Shown: positions 51,251 through 59,773, numbered from the stretch's first letter. The stretch is DNA of 64,000 nucleotides from Collinsella aerofaciens (GCF_963360655.1 NZ_OY725712.1:558001-622000), one strand, 5' to 3'. The notes: generated by a model not told the origin, from the letters alone. A program made the numbers and translations.

Positions 51251-53764
51251 CTATAGGTAGCGGCCAGTAACGCTCTTGGGACAGGCAGCGATATCCGCCG
51301 GCGTGCCGGCGCAGACGATTTGCCCGCCGGCGTCGCCACCGCCCGGGCCCATGTCGATCACATAATCGGCGTTACGGATAAGGTCGAGATCGTGTTCGAT
51401 CACGATAACCGTGGCGCCCTTGGAAACAAGGCCGTCGAACACACTCAGCAACACCTGAACATCGAGCGGATGTAGTCCGATCGTGGGCTCGTCGAATACG
51501 AACACGGCATCGTCCTGCACGCGGCCCATCTCGCTCGCGAGCTTAAGGCGTTGTGCCTCGCCGCCCGAGAGCGCCGGCGTGGGCTCACCGAGCGTGAGAT
51601 AGCCCAAGCCTAGGTCATGCAAGGTCTGCAAGCGCGCCTGGACTTTCTTGAGTCCCACCGTGGCGTCGAGGGCCTCGTCCACACTCATGTCCATGAGCTG
51701 CGGCAACGTAAGCAAGCTCCCGTCCTTGCCCTCGCGATGGATATGCGAGGCGGCCTCGGCGTAGCGCGAACCACGGCATGCCGGGCAGATGATCTCGACG
51801 TCGGGCAAAAACTGCACGTCGAGCGATATCGAGCCCGTGCCGTCACACGTAGGGCAGCGCAAGGCGCCGGTGTTGTAGCTAAAGGCGCCCGCCTTGTAGC
51901 CGGCTGCCTTAGCCTCGGGCGTACGGGCGAAGGCGCGGCGCAGCTCGTCATGAATGTCGGCATAGGTCGCTACCGTCGAGCGTACGTTGGCGCCGATGGG
52001 CGTAGCGTCAATCAGATTTGCGCGGCCAATGCCCTCGGCATCGACCCAACGCACGTGCCCCGGCAAGCGCTCGCCAGCTGCCTGCGCCTTAAGTGCAGGA
52101 ATGAGCGTCTCGAGCACGAGCGTCGTCTTACCCGAACCCGAAACGCCCGTTACCGCGACAAGGCGGCCGCGCGGGATATCAACCTCGAGCGGCTTGACGG
52201 TATGGATGGCATCGGTTGCCATGCGGATATGTCCCTGGTCGAACATTTCGTCGTCAGTCACCTGCGGACGCAAGCGCTTGAGCTCGGCGCGCAAAAACGG
52301 CGCGATACGGCTGCCCTGCGATTGCTCGACCTCGTCTACCGTACCAGCGGCGATTACACTGCCGCCGCCTGCTCCGGCAACGGGGCCCATCTCGACCAGA
52401 TAGTCGGCTTCCGCCAGTACGCGCGTATCGTGGTCGACAACAACCACGGTGTTGCCGTCATCCACCAGATCGCGCATCACGCCCACCAAGCCGTCGACAT
52501 TGGCGGGATGTAAGCCGATCGAAGGCTCGTCCAGCACATAGAGCACGCCCGTCGATCGGTTGCGCACCACGCGGGCGAGCTGAACGCGCTGGCGCTCACC
52601 CGTGGAGAGCGTGGCACCAGCGCGGTCGAGTGAAAGGTAATCGAGACCCAGGTCGACCAGACGACGGGCCACGCTCAAAAACGAATCGCAGATATCCGTC
52701 GCCATGGGCCGCATCTCGGGCGGCAAGGATGCGGGCACCCCGCGCACCCACTCAACCGCATCGCCAAGCGTCATGGCCGCGGCCTGCGCCAGATTGATAC
52801 CGCACACCTGGGGCTGGCGCGCAGCCTCGGAGAGACGCGTGCCGCCGCAATCGCGGCATGCTCCCTCGCGCAAAAAGCGCGCAACGCGTTTGAGGCCCTT
52901 GTCGTCCTTAACCTTGGCGAGCGCATTCTCGACGGTATAGACGGCGTTGTAATAGGTGAAGTCGAGCGGCGTGGCACCCTCGCCGTTTTTGGGAACGTAG
53001 AGAATGTGCTTCTTAACCGCCGGGCCGTGGAACACGATGTCGCGTTCTTCAGGCGTGAGCTGGTTAAACGGCACATCGGTGCGCACGCCCATCTCGCCAG
53101 CCACTTGCTTCATCAGATCCCACATGAGCGTACCCCAGGGAAGCACCGCGCCCTCGTTGATAGTCTTTGACTCATCGGGCACCAGGCTCGCTTCGTCCAC
53201 CTCGCGCATGACACCGGTGCCGCCGCAGGTGGGACAGGCACCGCCGCTGTTAAAGGCAAGGTCCTCGGCGCTCGGCGCGTAGAACTCGCGACCGCATGCA
53301 GGGCACGTGAGCGACAGGCCCGCAGCCACGTTAAGGCTCGGCTCCACGCGCGCCCCGCAGTGCGGACACACGTGATGGGCGCAACGGCTAAAGAGCAGGC
53401 GCAGGCTGTTGTTGAGCTCGGTCATGGTACCAAAGGTCGAGCGCACGCCCGGCACGCTGGGGCGCTGATGCAATGCGAGCGCCGCCGGTACGTGCAATAC
53501 CTCATCCACCTGGGCGTGTTCGGCCTGCGTCAGGCGACGTCGAGTATAGGTGCTGAGCGCTTCCAAGTAGCGGCGCGAACCCTCGGCATAAAGAACCCCC
53601 AGTGCCAGCGAACTCTTGCCCGAACCCGATACGCCGGCAATACCCACCAGCTTTCCCAGCGGAATATCGATATCGATGTCTTTGAGGTTATGGACGCGCG
53701 CGCCGCGTACCTCGATAGCCTGCGGGCTCATCTTCTGTTCCGTCACCTTTATCACCCTACTCAT
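51251..53764 (-). CDS. UvrA-like ABC ATPase, short type
   Basis: 837 residues if started at the ATG at 53764, which overlaps the end of the preceding ATPase gene; an ATG at 53731 is an alternative. Two ABC modules: Walker A GVSGSGKSS and GVSGSGKTT, signatures LSTGERQRVQLAR and LSGGEAQRLKLA, plus zinc motifs CPHC/CPAC, CPTC and CPTCDGTG/CPAC. It is shorter than canonical UvrA (about 940) and resembles UvrA2-type paralogs. A DNA-damage or drug-tolerance role is inferred. Translational overlap with the ATPase paralog 2 gene indicates an operon. Confidence 0.87.
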   Translation of the reverse strand: MSRVIKVTEQKMSPQAIEVRGARVHNLKDIDIDIPLGKLVGIAGVSGSGKSSLALGVLYAEGSRRYLEALSTYTRRRLTQAEHAQVDEVLHVPAALALHQRPSVPGVRSTFGTMTELNNSLRLLFSRCAHHVCPHCGARVEPSLNVAAGLSLTCPACGREFYAPSAEDLAFNSGGACPTCGGTGVMREVDEASLVPDESKTINEGAVLPWGTLMWDLMKQVAGEMGVRTDVPFNQLTPEERDIVFHGPAVKKHILYVPKNGEGATPLDFTYYNAVYTVENALAKVKDDKGLKRVARFLREGACRDCGGTRLSEAARQPQVCGINLAQAAAMTLGDAVEWVRGVPASLPPEMRPMATDICDSFLSVARRLVDLGLDYLSLDRAGATLSTGERQRVQLARVVRNRSTGVLYVLDEPSIGLHPANVDGLVGVMRDLVDDGNTVVVVDHDTRVLAEADYLVEMGPVAGAGGGSVIAAGTVDEVEQSQGSRIAPFLRAELKRLRPQVTDDEMFDQGHIRMATDAIHTVKPLEVDIPRGRLVAVTGVSGSGKTTLVLETLIPALKAQAAGERLPGHVRWVDAEGIGRANLIDATPIGANVRSTVATYADIHDELRRAFARTPEAKAAGYKAGAFSYNTGALRCPTCDGTGSISLDVQFLPDVEIICPACRGSRYAEAASHIHREGKDGSLLTLPQLMDMSVDEALDATVGLKKVQARLQTLHDLGLGYLTLGEPTPALSGGEAQRLKLASEMGRVQDDAVFVFDEPTIGLHPLDVQVLLSVFDGLVSKGATVIVIEHDLDLIRNADYVIDMGPGGGDAGGQIVCAGTPADIAACPKSVTGRYL

Positions 53765-54875
53765 GCCATAAAACTCGATCGCGAACGTACGCGCCCAGCA
53801 TGGGCACGGTAAATCGGACGAGGCCGTATCCGGCAGCCTCGATGACACGCTCGCGAATCAGGCTTGCGCGATATTTGCTCGCCCAGCTCTGGGTGCGATC
53901 GCAGCGCTCAATGATATCCGCCATGCGAGTCGGTTTGCCCTCGTCAACCGCCATGGCCTCGATAAAAAGGCGCTGTGGACTGCGCAGCCCGTAATATAGA
54001 GGCGCGTCAACCGCTTCGTAGAACTCGGAGACGGCATCCGCATGGCCATCCTCGACATCGTGCCTTTCGATGACTTGCGAGCCACGCCGGACAGCAGAGC
54101 GCCACATGTAATAGCCCACCAGCTGAACCATATAGGGATGCCCCATGCTCTTGTGTGCCGCAAGATCCGCCGTCCCCGCGTCAACGTAAAGACCAGCGTT
54201 TTTGACCGTCTGGATATATGAATCGCGCACCTTGGGCAAAGAAATCGCCCCCAGCGTACGCTGCTGGGCACGCCGCAAAAACGTCACGCTCGGCTCTTCG
54301 AGCAGATCGTCAACCATACTGGGTAAGCCGGCAAACACCAGCGCAAGACCGCGCTGGTCGCTATCGGACAAGCCCGTGGCATCCTGGTCTCCGAGCACCT
54401 GCTGATAGAGAACGGCAAGGGCCGCCAGCTCCTCGATAGACGCCGATTGTGCCTCGTCAATCGCAAACAGCATGCCTTTGCCTGGATCGAGCTTCTTAAG
54501 GCGCTCGTTGACCAGCCCGCGCAGCGTTTCACCCTTTGCACGCGCCGCCTCGACCGACATGCGCCCGAATGATGGACTGAGTTCCATTGACGTCACAACG
54601 GGTTTATTCGAGCGAAGTGCATCGGCCAAGCGGTCGCATAAGCCAAGCGAAGCGGAATCGGAGACAACCGCCCATCCGCGCTCATTGGCTAGACGTTGCA
54701 GCTCCCGCAGGAGAACCGTCTTGCCGCAACCGCGGTTTCCCGTAATGAGTATGAGCCTGCCCGGCGCTCCGGCGCCGTTATCGAGCCCTTCCTCGAAATC
54801 TTCGATGACCGACTCGCGACCGATGAGTATCGGAGGCCGCTTGCCAGCCGTGGGCTTAAAGGGATTTGGATTCAT
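53757..54875 (-). CDS. AAA/archaeal-type ATPase with C-terminal winged helix (paralog 2)
   Basis: 372 residues, GAGGAGG before the ATG. Walker A GNRGCGKT (46-53), Walker B FAIDEAQ (137-143), VTFLRRAQQRTLG, GHPYMVQLVGYYMWR and a C-terminal helix-turn-helix-like segment (MADIIERCDRTQSWASKYRA). Same architecture as paralog 1, with the FLRRAQQ and QLVGY segments conserved. It overlaps the UvrA-like gene by a few bases, so the two are likely made together. Its promoter region has three 10-base repeats at 54909-54939. Function unknown; ATP-dependent DNA-binding regulation is one possibility. Confidence 0.78.
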   Translation of the reverse strand: MNPNPFKPTAGKRPPILIGRESVIEDFEEGLDNGAGAPGRLILITGNRGCGKTVLLRELQRLANERGWAVVSDSASLGLCDRLADALRSNKPVVTSMELSPSFGRMSVEAARAKGETLRGLVNERLKKLDPGKGMLFAIDEAQSASIEELAALAVLYQQVLGDQDATGLSDSDQRGLALVFAGLPSMVDDLLEEPSVTFLRRAQQRTLGAISLPKVRDSYIQTVKNAGLYVDAGTADLAAHKSMGHPYMVQLVGYYMWRSAVRRGSQVIERHDVEDGHADAVSEFYEAVDAPLYYGLRSPQRLFIEAMAVDEGKPTRMADIIERCDRTQSWASKYRASLIRERVIEAAGYGLVRFTVPMLGAYVRDRVLWHE

Positions 54876-54908
54876 GTCGGCCTCCTCGGATTGGCAAACC
54901 TTGGCAAT

Positions 54909-54939
54909 AGTTATACCAACTTGTACCGAGTTATACCAA
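54909..54939. promoter_or_regulatory. Three phased 10-bp repeats upstream of ATPase paralog 2
   Basis: Read on the minus strand: TTGGTATAAC, TCGGTACAAG, TTGGTATAAC in tandem at helical spacing, about 35-65 bases before the start codon. It may be a cooperative operator. Confidence 0.5.
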
Positions 54940-54942
54940 TAG

Positions 54943-54975
54943 CATGTGACAAAGGAACTGTCCCTTTGTCACATG
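54943..54975. repeat. CTGTCC-core hairpin, copy f
   Basis: Thirteen-base perfect arms CATGTGACAAAGG (54943-54955 with 54963-54975), loop AACTGTC; the core is identical to copy d. The stop codon of the ribosomal-protection GTPase gene lies in its right arm. Confidence 0.88.
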
Positions 54976-56972
54976 TGGCCGAAAAACTCGGCGTCTGCTG
55001 CTCGCCAGGGGCGAAAGGTGGCGGGATCGACCTTTACGTGCGCCGTGGCGGGGACGTCGTGCCACTTGACGGTGTAGCCGGCGCCATGAGAGCAGAAGAC
55101 CGAGTCGGGCGTATTGGGCAGATCGGCCTCGGGCTTATAGGCGGCCGCCTCAATTACGCGCTCAGCATCATGACAGGGCGCGTGGCCGGCAAACTCCAGG
55201 TACAGATGCCCGCGGCCACTCGTATAGGCAGCCACCTCCAGCGCGTAATCCTGCACTTCGGATGCCGGCACGCGGCCCATGAGCTTGGCGCGGTCTCCCG
55301 CCATCGTCGGCGGCTCGTACTCGGCACCCATACGCGTAGCATCCGAAAGCGCCCGGCCCACACACTCCCCCGGCACCTCGAGCTCAAAGTGGTACCACGG
55401 CTCCAACAGCACCGCCGCGCCCGCCTCACGCGCCTGCATGAACCCCTGGCGAATCGCGCGGTACGTGGCCTGGCGAAAATCGCCGCCCTCGGTGTGTTTG
55501 GCATGCGCACGGCCGCCCGTGAGCGTAATGCGCACATCGGTGACGGGCGAGCCAGTCAGCACGCCCAGGTGATCGCGCTCCATGGCGTTGGTGAGCGCCA
55601 GACGCTGCCAGTTCAAGTCGAGCTCGTCAGTCGAGGTCACGGTGCCAAATTGCACGCCCGAGCCCGCCGGTAACGGCTCCAAACGCAGATGTACCTCGGC
55701 ATAGTGGCGCAGCGGCTCAAAGTGGCCCACGCCCTCGACCGGCTGCGAAATAGTCTCCTTATAGAGAATGCCGCCGGGCTCAAACGCAATCGAAAGGCCA
55801 AAACGATCTGCCAACACCCGCTGCACGACCTCGAGTTGCACGGCGCCCATCAGCTGCAGGTGAATCTGCTCCAGATGAGTATTCCAGCTTACGCCGAGCA
55901 TAGGATCTTCGTCCGCTAACTCTGTCAGTGCTTTGAACACCGCGTGGACATCGTGTTCGCCCGGAAGCACCGTATAGGTGAGAACCGGCGCAATGACAGG
56001 CGCATCGCCCGCGGGCTCCGCACCCAGGGCGTCCCCTGGGCGAACGTGCGCAAGACCCGTCACGGCACAAATACCGCCAGCGGCAACTTCTTGGGCAAGC
56101 TCATACTTCTCGCCGTTATAGATGCGCACCTGATCGACCTTCTGCTCCCATGCCTCGGCACCGGAACGTCCGCTAATCATCTGCTTGGCATGCAGCATGC
56201 CGCCCGTCACCTTGACCCAGGCAAGACGCTCGCCACGCTCTCCACGACTCACGCGGTAGACACGCGCGGCGAACTCCTGGGGCCATGTTCGCTCGCGCAT
56301 CAGAGCACATATGCCGTCGAGCAGCTCTGCCACACCCTGGTCCTTGAGCGCCGATCCCGCAAAGCAGGGAAACAATTTGCGCTCGGCAACCATGCGTGAC
56401 AGCATTGCGACAGAAAGCTCACCCGCCTCAAGAAACTCCTCGAGCGCCGCCTCGTCCAACGCAGCAGCGTCCTCCTGAACGGAGCCGCCCGCCAGCAGTT
56501 CGCTGGCATCCAGGCAGCCCTCGGAAAGACGTTGCCCAAGTTGTGCCAGCAAAACATCGCGGCCGGGATTCTCCAAATCGATTTTGTTGATATAGATGAA
56601 CGTCGGGATGTCATAGCGTGCAAGCAGGCGCCACAGGGTTTCGGTGTGCCCCTGCACGCCGTCGTTGGCGCCCACAACTAAAATCGCGTAGTCCAGCGCG
56701 CGCAATGTGCGCTCCGCCTCGGCCGAAAAATCGACATGCCCCGGTGCATCCACGAGCATGACGTGGGTATCGCCATGGTCGAGTACGGCCTGCGACGAGA
56801 AAATCGTGATGCCACGCTCGCGCTCGATCGCGTCAGTGTCCAGATGCGAATCACCATCGTCCACGCGGCCGCGCTTGCGAATGCGACCCGCGTTGAACAG
56901 CATGGCCTCGGCCAGCGTGGTCTTGCCGGCATCGACATGCGCCACAATTCCAACGACCGCTTGCTTCGACAT
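54969..56972 (-). CDS. TetM/OtrA-type ribosomal protection GTPase
   Basis: 667 residues from the ATG at 56972 (GAGGAGAG upstream). EF-G-like: G1 AHVDAGKTT (11-19), RERGIT switch, DAPGH (75-79), NKID (129-132), then EF-G domains II-V with LMGAVQLEVVQRVL and the C-terminal loop region SGRGHLYLEF. The overall layout is that of tetracycline ribosomal protection proteins (about 640-660 residues). Its host-like composition suggests a long-resident chromosomal version rather than a recently acquired tet gene; whether it confers resistance is unknown. A long structured leader lies upstream. Confidence 0.85.
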   Translation of the reverse strand: MSKQAVVGIVAHVDAGKTTLAEAMLFNAGRIRKRGRVDDGDSHLDTDAIERERGITIFSSQAVLDHGDTHVMLVDAPGHVDFSAEAERTLRALDYAILVVGANDGVQGHTETLWRLLARYDIPTFIYINKIDLENPGRDVLLAQLGQRLSEGCLDASELLAGGSVQEDAAALDEAALEEFLEAGELSVAMLSRMVAERKLFPCFAGSALKDQGVAELLDGICALMRERTWPQEFAARVYRVSRGERGERLAWVKVTGGMLHAKQMISGRSGAEAWEQKVDQVRIYNGEKYELAQEVAAGGICAVTGLAHVRPGDALGAEPAGDAPVIAPVLTYTVLPGEHDVHAVFKALTELADEDPMLGVSWNTHLEQIHLQLMGAVQLEVVQRVLADRFGLSIAFEPGGILYKETISQPVEGVGHFEPLRHYAEVHLRLEPLPAGSGVQFGTVTSTDELDLNWQRLALTNAMERDHLGVLTGSPVTDVRITLTGGRAHAKHTEGGDFRQATYRAIRQGFMQAREAGAAVLLEPWYHFELEVPGECVGRALSDATRMGAEYEPPTMAGDRAKLMGRVPASEVQDYALEVAAYTSGRGHLYLEFAGHAPCHDAERVIEAAAYKPEADLPNTPDSVFCSHGAGYTVKWHDVPATAHVKVDPATFRPWRAADAEFFGHM

Positions 56973-57046
56973 GGCTCTCCTCTTATTGCAAGCCCATCGC
57001 ACGCGGCAACGGGCATCCTCGTTCCACACTGGATGATACAATTTAC

Positions 57047-57158
57047 GGGCCGGCGGGCGAAGCGGGCCCTATCCCCCGACCGAGCTCATCGCCCCGCGTT
57101 GCCGCGCGGCGATTTTCGTAGGTTCGCGCCTTGCGAAAGCCGGCACCTCCCTTTTTTG
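57047..57158. ncRNA. GC-rich structured region: possible leader attenuator or small RNA
   Basis: Several strong stems in about 110 bases: GGGCC/GGCCC, TCGCCCCGCG/CGCGCGGCGA, TTCGC/GCGAA and distal GCCGGC pairs, ending in TTTTTT on the plus strand; TACAAT lies just before its plus-strand start at 57037-57042. On the minus strand it would be the leader of the ribosomal-protection gene. Strand and function are unresolved; no known RNA family was recognised. Confidence 0.3.
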
Positions 57159-57216
57159 TCTGCCCGGGGTCATCTGGGACGGTAGCAACGCGAGCCCCAC
57201 AACAACGCGTTTTACC

Positions 57217-57243
57217 AAAAATGGCCCCACTCGGGGCCATTTT
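57217..57243. terminator. Terminator of the acetyltransferase gene
   Basis: Eleven-base stem AAAATGGCCCC / GGGGCCATTTT with loop ACTC and A/T tracts on both sides, downstream of the GNAT stop. Confidence 0.85.
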
Positions 57244-57277
57244 CATTTCGGTGAAACGCTGGTATGTGACTCGGCCT

Positions 57278-57766
57278 TTATGCCTCGCGCAGCCAATCAA
57301 ACGCGACGCGCGGCGTACCGTCCGACACATATACGATACCGGCGCGCTTAAACCCGGCCTTGGCGATGGCTCCCTGCATGGGCAGGTTGTCCTGATGCGT
57401 GTCGATGCGCAGGTGATCGGCACGCTCCTTGGCAAAGGCAAACATCGCAGCCGCGATACCGTGCACGGTGCCATCGGACGCCACACGGTGCAGCACGGCG
57501 TACGGAGTGTCGCTGCGCCATTGACCATCCTCAATTACGTCATAGCACTCGTCCGGGCCGGGCAAAAAGGCAAACGTCGCCACCACGCGGCCATCGACTT
57601 CGCACACATAGCTGCCACCGGCGGCGATATCGGCAGCCAGTTGCTCGGCAGAAGGCGTGCCCTCGGGCCACTGTGTGGCGTTGCCATGCGCGCGCATAAA
57701 GGCGCGGGCCGCGTCATAGATAGCCATGACAGCGGGAATGTCGGTATCGAGGGTTTTTCTGATCAT
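57278..57766 (-). CDS. GNAT-family N-acetyltransferase
   Basis: 162 residues from the ATG at 57766 (GAGGT upstream; a GTG one codon earlier is the alternative). GNAT fold features: MIRKTLDTDIPAVMAIYDAA opening, YVCEVDGRVVATFAFLPGPD strand pair, VASDGTVHGIAAAMFAFA as the acetyl-CoA loop and helix, and a late AIAKAGFKRAG. It transfers acetyl from acetyl-CoA to an unknown amine. It is divergent from the small zinc protein gene, with an inverted repeat between. Confidence 0.85.
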   Translation of the reverse strand: MIRKTLDTDIPAVMAIYDAARAFMRAHGNATQWPEGTPSAEQLAADIAAGGSYVCEVDGRVVATFAFLPGPDECYDVIEDGQWRSDTPYAVLHRVASDGTVHGIAAAMFAFAKERADHLRIDTHQDNLPMQGAIAKAGFKRAGIVYVSDGTPRVAFDWLREA

Positions 57767-57787
57767 CACGCGGCGACCTCACGTTTA

Positions 57788-57819
57788 TTGGTATCACTTT
57801 GATTGAGCAATGATACCAA
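57788..57819. promoter_or_regulatory. Inverted repeat in the divergent GNAT / zinc-protein interval
   Basis: TTGGTATCA (57788-57796) and TGATACCAA (57811-57819), perfect nine-base arms with a 14-base spacer. The TTGGTAT core recurs in the repeats at 54909-54939. Confidence 0.5.
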
Positions 57820-57837
57820 CGTTTGGAGAGGGGCGCG

Positions 57838-58140
57838 ATGCAGATGGGGAGCAAAAAGCGAGCCGCCTGGTCAAAAGCAAAAAGCGAGTTTTTGAGCACT
57901 GCCACCGGCGGCGATATGAGCGACCTGTTTGCACGCGAGGACGAGCGCCGCGACGCCCTGGACGCCGAGCGCGATGAGGCCTGGCGCTACAAGTCGTGCG
58001 AGCGCAAAAACCGTTACGACACGCGCGCCGAGGCCGAGGCCGTTATGGCCGACTGCGAAAACCGCGGGCGGCGCGGTTTGGCCTGCTACAAATGCGAATA
58101 CTGCGGCGGATGGCACCTGACGTCGCACCCTTGGAAATAG
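57838..58140 (+). CDS. Small protein with C-terminal zinc-ribbon-like motif
   Basis: 100 residues from the ATG at 57838 (GGAGAGGGG upstream; ATG at 57844 is also possible). The first half is basic and helical; the second half has KSCERKNRYDTRAEAEAVM and ends CYKCEYCGGWHLTSHP, where Cys residues and the His pair could bind zinc. Such C-terminal modules occur in small phage or nucleic-acid-binding proteins. Function not known. Expressed divergently from the acetyltransferase gene. Confidence 0.65.
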   Translation: MQMGSKKRAAWSKAKSEFLSTATGGDMSDLFAREDERRDALDAERDEAWRYKSCERKNRYDTRAEAEAVMADCENRGRRGLACYKCEYCGGWHLTSHPWK

Positions 58141-58188
58141 GCGCCGCATCGGCACGGCATTGACGGAGCGCCAGCCATCGCACGCAAG

Positions 58189-58893
58189 CTACGGGCGCGG
58201 CGGCACCAAAACATCGTAACGAACGGCCTTGCCCGCAAGTTGATAGCTCGGCTTAACGCCGGCAAGCAGTGGCCCCTTCACCGGCCGCTTGATAACGACC
58301 TTGCGCGGATGCACAGCAAGCGCCGCCTCGACCAGCGATTCCTCATCGGTACATGGCTGTTCCAGATGGTGCAAGAGTTGGAACTTCTTTTTGACCGCCG
58401 CACTTTTGGTGCGCTCGGGAAACATGGGGTCCAGATACACCACGTCGGGGGCGGCAAGCTCGCCCCGCCCGATCAACTCAGCTACATGGCGAAGACCGGC
58501 AATGCTGTCCTCGCCCGCATGTAAGCGCATGCGCGCCACGGCTGTCGCAAGCGCCGGATCATCTGCCGCGCGATCCAAGGCATCCTTGAGGAGCGCCGCG
58601 ATCACGCAATCCTGCTCATACAGATCGACGGCAAAACCCGCAGCCGCCAGCAGCAGCGAATCCTCGCCAAAGCCTGCCGTGGCGTCAATCGCCCATGGGC
58701 TCTCGATGCCTTTTGTGCGCGCGGCCTTTACCAACAGCTCTTGCTGCAGACGGCCCTGCTTGAGTCGCGGCAGCATGCGGCCAAAATCCGCGCGCAGCTC
58801 CATCGTGCCGTCGGTGAGCGTGAGGCCCTCGGGCTTCCCGATCAGCTCAAGCCCCGCGGCCCGAGCAACAGATAAGGGATCGACGACGCCCAT
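58189..58893 (-). CDS. rsmJ: 16S rRNA (guanine(1516)-N2)-methyltransferase-like RsmJ
   Basis: 234 residues from the ATG at 58893 with AAGGAG upstream. Diagnostic RsmJ sequence: IDATAGFGEDSLLLAAAGF (SAM site), then VYLDPMFPERTKSAAVKKKF and a C-terminal KRPVKGPLLAG. It methylates G1516 of 16S rRNA in the small subunit. A stand-alone gene; RlmA, another rRNA methyltransferase, is encoded 1 kb away. Confidence 0.9.
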   Translation of the reverse strand: MGVVDPLSVARAAGLELIGKPEGLTLTDGTMELRADFGRMLPRLKQGRLQQELLVKAARTKGIESPWAIDATAGFGEDSLLLAAAGFAVDLYEQDCVIAALLKDALDRAADDPALATAVARMRLHAGEDSIAGLRHVAELIGRGELAAPDVVYLDPMFPERTKSAAVKKKFQLLHHLEQPCTDEESLVEAALAVHPRKVVIKRPVKGPLLAGVKPSYQLAGKAVRYDVLVPPRP

Positions 58894-58957
58894 GGACACT
58901 CCTTAACAAGCAAAACGAATACGCGGGGCACCGTTTATGTCAGCACCCAACCGTTCG

Positions 58958-59101
58958 CTATTGTCCCACATGCGACATGGCCCACAGCATCCCAATGCAA
59001 AGCACCGTCATCAATCCCGTGCACACGGCAGCGATCGCAGAATCACTCATGCGCCTTCCCAACGACCGCGGCTCATGCACTTGCCCTGCTCCGTACATCA
59101 T
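58958..59101 (-). CDS. 47-residue single-pass membrane protein
   Basis: It starts MMYGAGQVHEPRSLGRRMSD and continues with a hydrophobic helix (AIAAVCTGLMTVLCIGMLWA) before SHVGQ. AAGGAGG lies just upstream of a double ATG. One basic region followed by one transmembrane segment suggests an inner-membrane small protein. An internal ATG 17 codons in also has GGAAGG upstream and would give a 30-residue form. Function unknown. Confidence 0.55.
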   Translation of the reverse strand: MMYGAGQVHEPRSLGRRMSDSAIAAVCTGLMTVLCIGMLWAMSHVGQ

Positions 59102-59333
59102 GGCTCCTCCTTGAGACCAGCTCTTACCATGGACCCATCATCGCAGCGCCGCGCATACGCTGCCATCGATTTGACTTACGCCCAGCCTTCCTTTTTGAAA
59201 GGTTGGGCTTGGCTGCGCGGGCTCAATGCGCTTTCAAACGCATGCATCGCCGCGTTGAACTACAATGTGCTTCACCATATGTGCAGTACATTGGGTGCGC
59301 CAAGTTGGCGTACTCGTATCGAAAGGACCAGCC

Positions 59334-59735
59334 ATGAGCTTCACTCGCAAGACTCTCAAAATCCTTGCTCTCATCTACTTTGTTTTGGGCATCGCCAGCC
59401 TCGTCACCGCCGGCGTCGGTATTGCCACGGGCGGTCTCGATTCCACGTACGGTTCGTACGCCACACTCGCAGCGGTCGTGCTTATCGCCAAGGGTCTCGT
59501 CGACCTTGCCGCAGGCGTCGCCGGTATCAAGGGCGCCAACAAGCCTTCGCAGGTGGACGGCGCGTTTAAGCTCGGTATTGTTGCCGCGGTCGCCACGCTT
59601 GCCCAAGCGGTGCTCACGCTTCCCGCGTTTGGCGGCGACGCCATCAACTTTGGCGCCTTTGTCATCGTGGTGTACGACCTGTTCTTTGTTCAGCAGGCAC
59701 ACGCCGTTAAGGCCGAGAACAAGGACCGCCTATAA
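59334..59735 (+). CDS. Small four-helix membrane protein
   Basis: 133 residues from the ATG at 59334 (GAAAGGA upstream). Four hydrophobic segments are apparent (about 8-30, 40-65, 80-98 and 105-122), with a basic start and a charged tail KAENKDRL. The family is not recognised with confidence; it resembles small hypothetical membrane proteins of Coriobacteriia. Preceded by a 200-base gap, followed by a terminator; probably monocistronic. Confidence 0.65.
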   Translation: MSFTRKTLKILALIYFVLGIASLVTAGVGIATGGLDSTYGSYATLAAVVLIAKGLVDLAAGVAGIKGANKPSQVDGAFKLGIVAAVATLAQAVLTLPAFGGDAINFGAFVIVVYDLFFVQQAHAVKAENKDRL

Positions 59736-59773
59736 GCGCTCGCTTCTCATAACCCCTGCAGCCAGGCAACTAA

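Noticed and set aside
57049-57110. tRNA-like stretch with an AGCTCGGTCGG arm on the minus strand
   Set aside because: No acceptor stem, anticodon arm or T-loop can be assembled around it.
57159-57277. T-box-like segment (GGGACGGTAGCAACGCG) on the plus strand
   Set aside because: Only a partial match to the T-box sequence, no specifier stem found, and no downstream gene on that strand.
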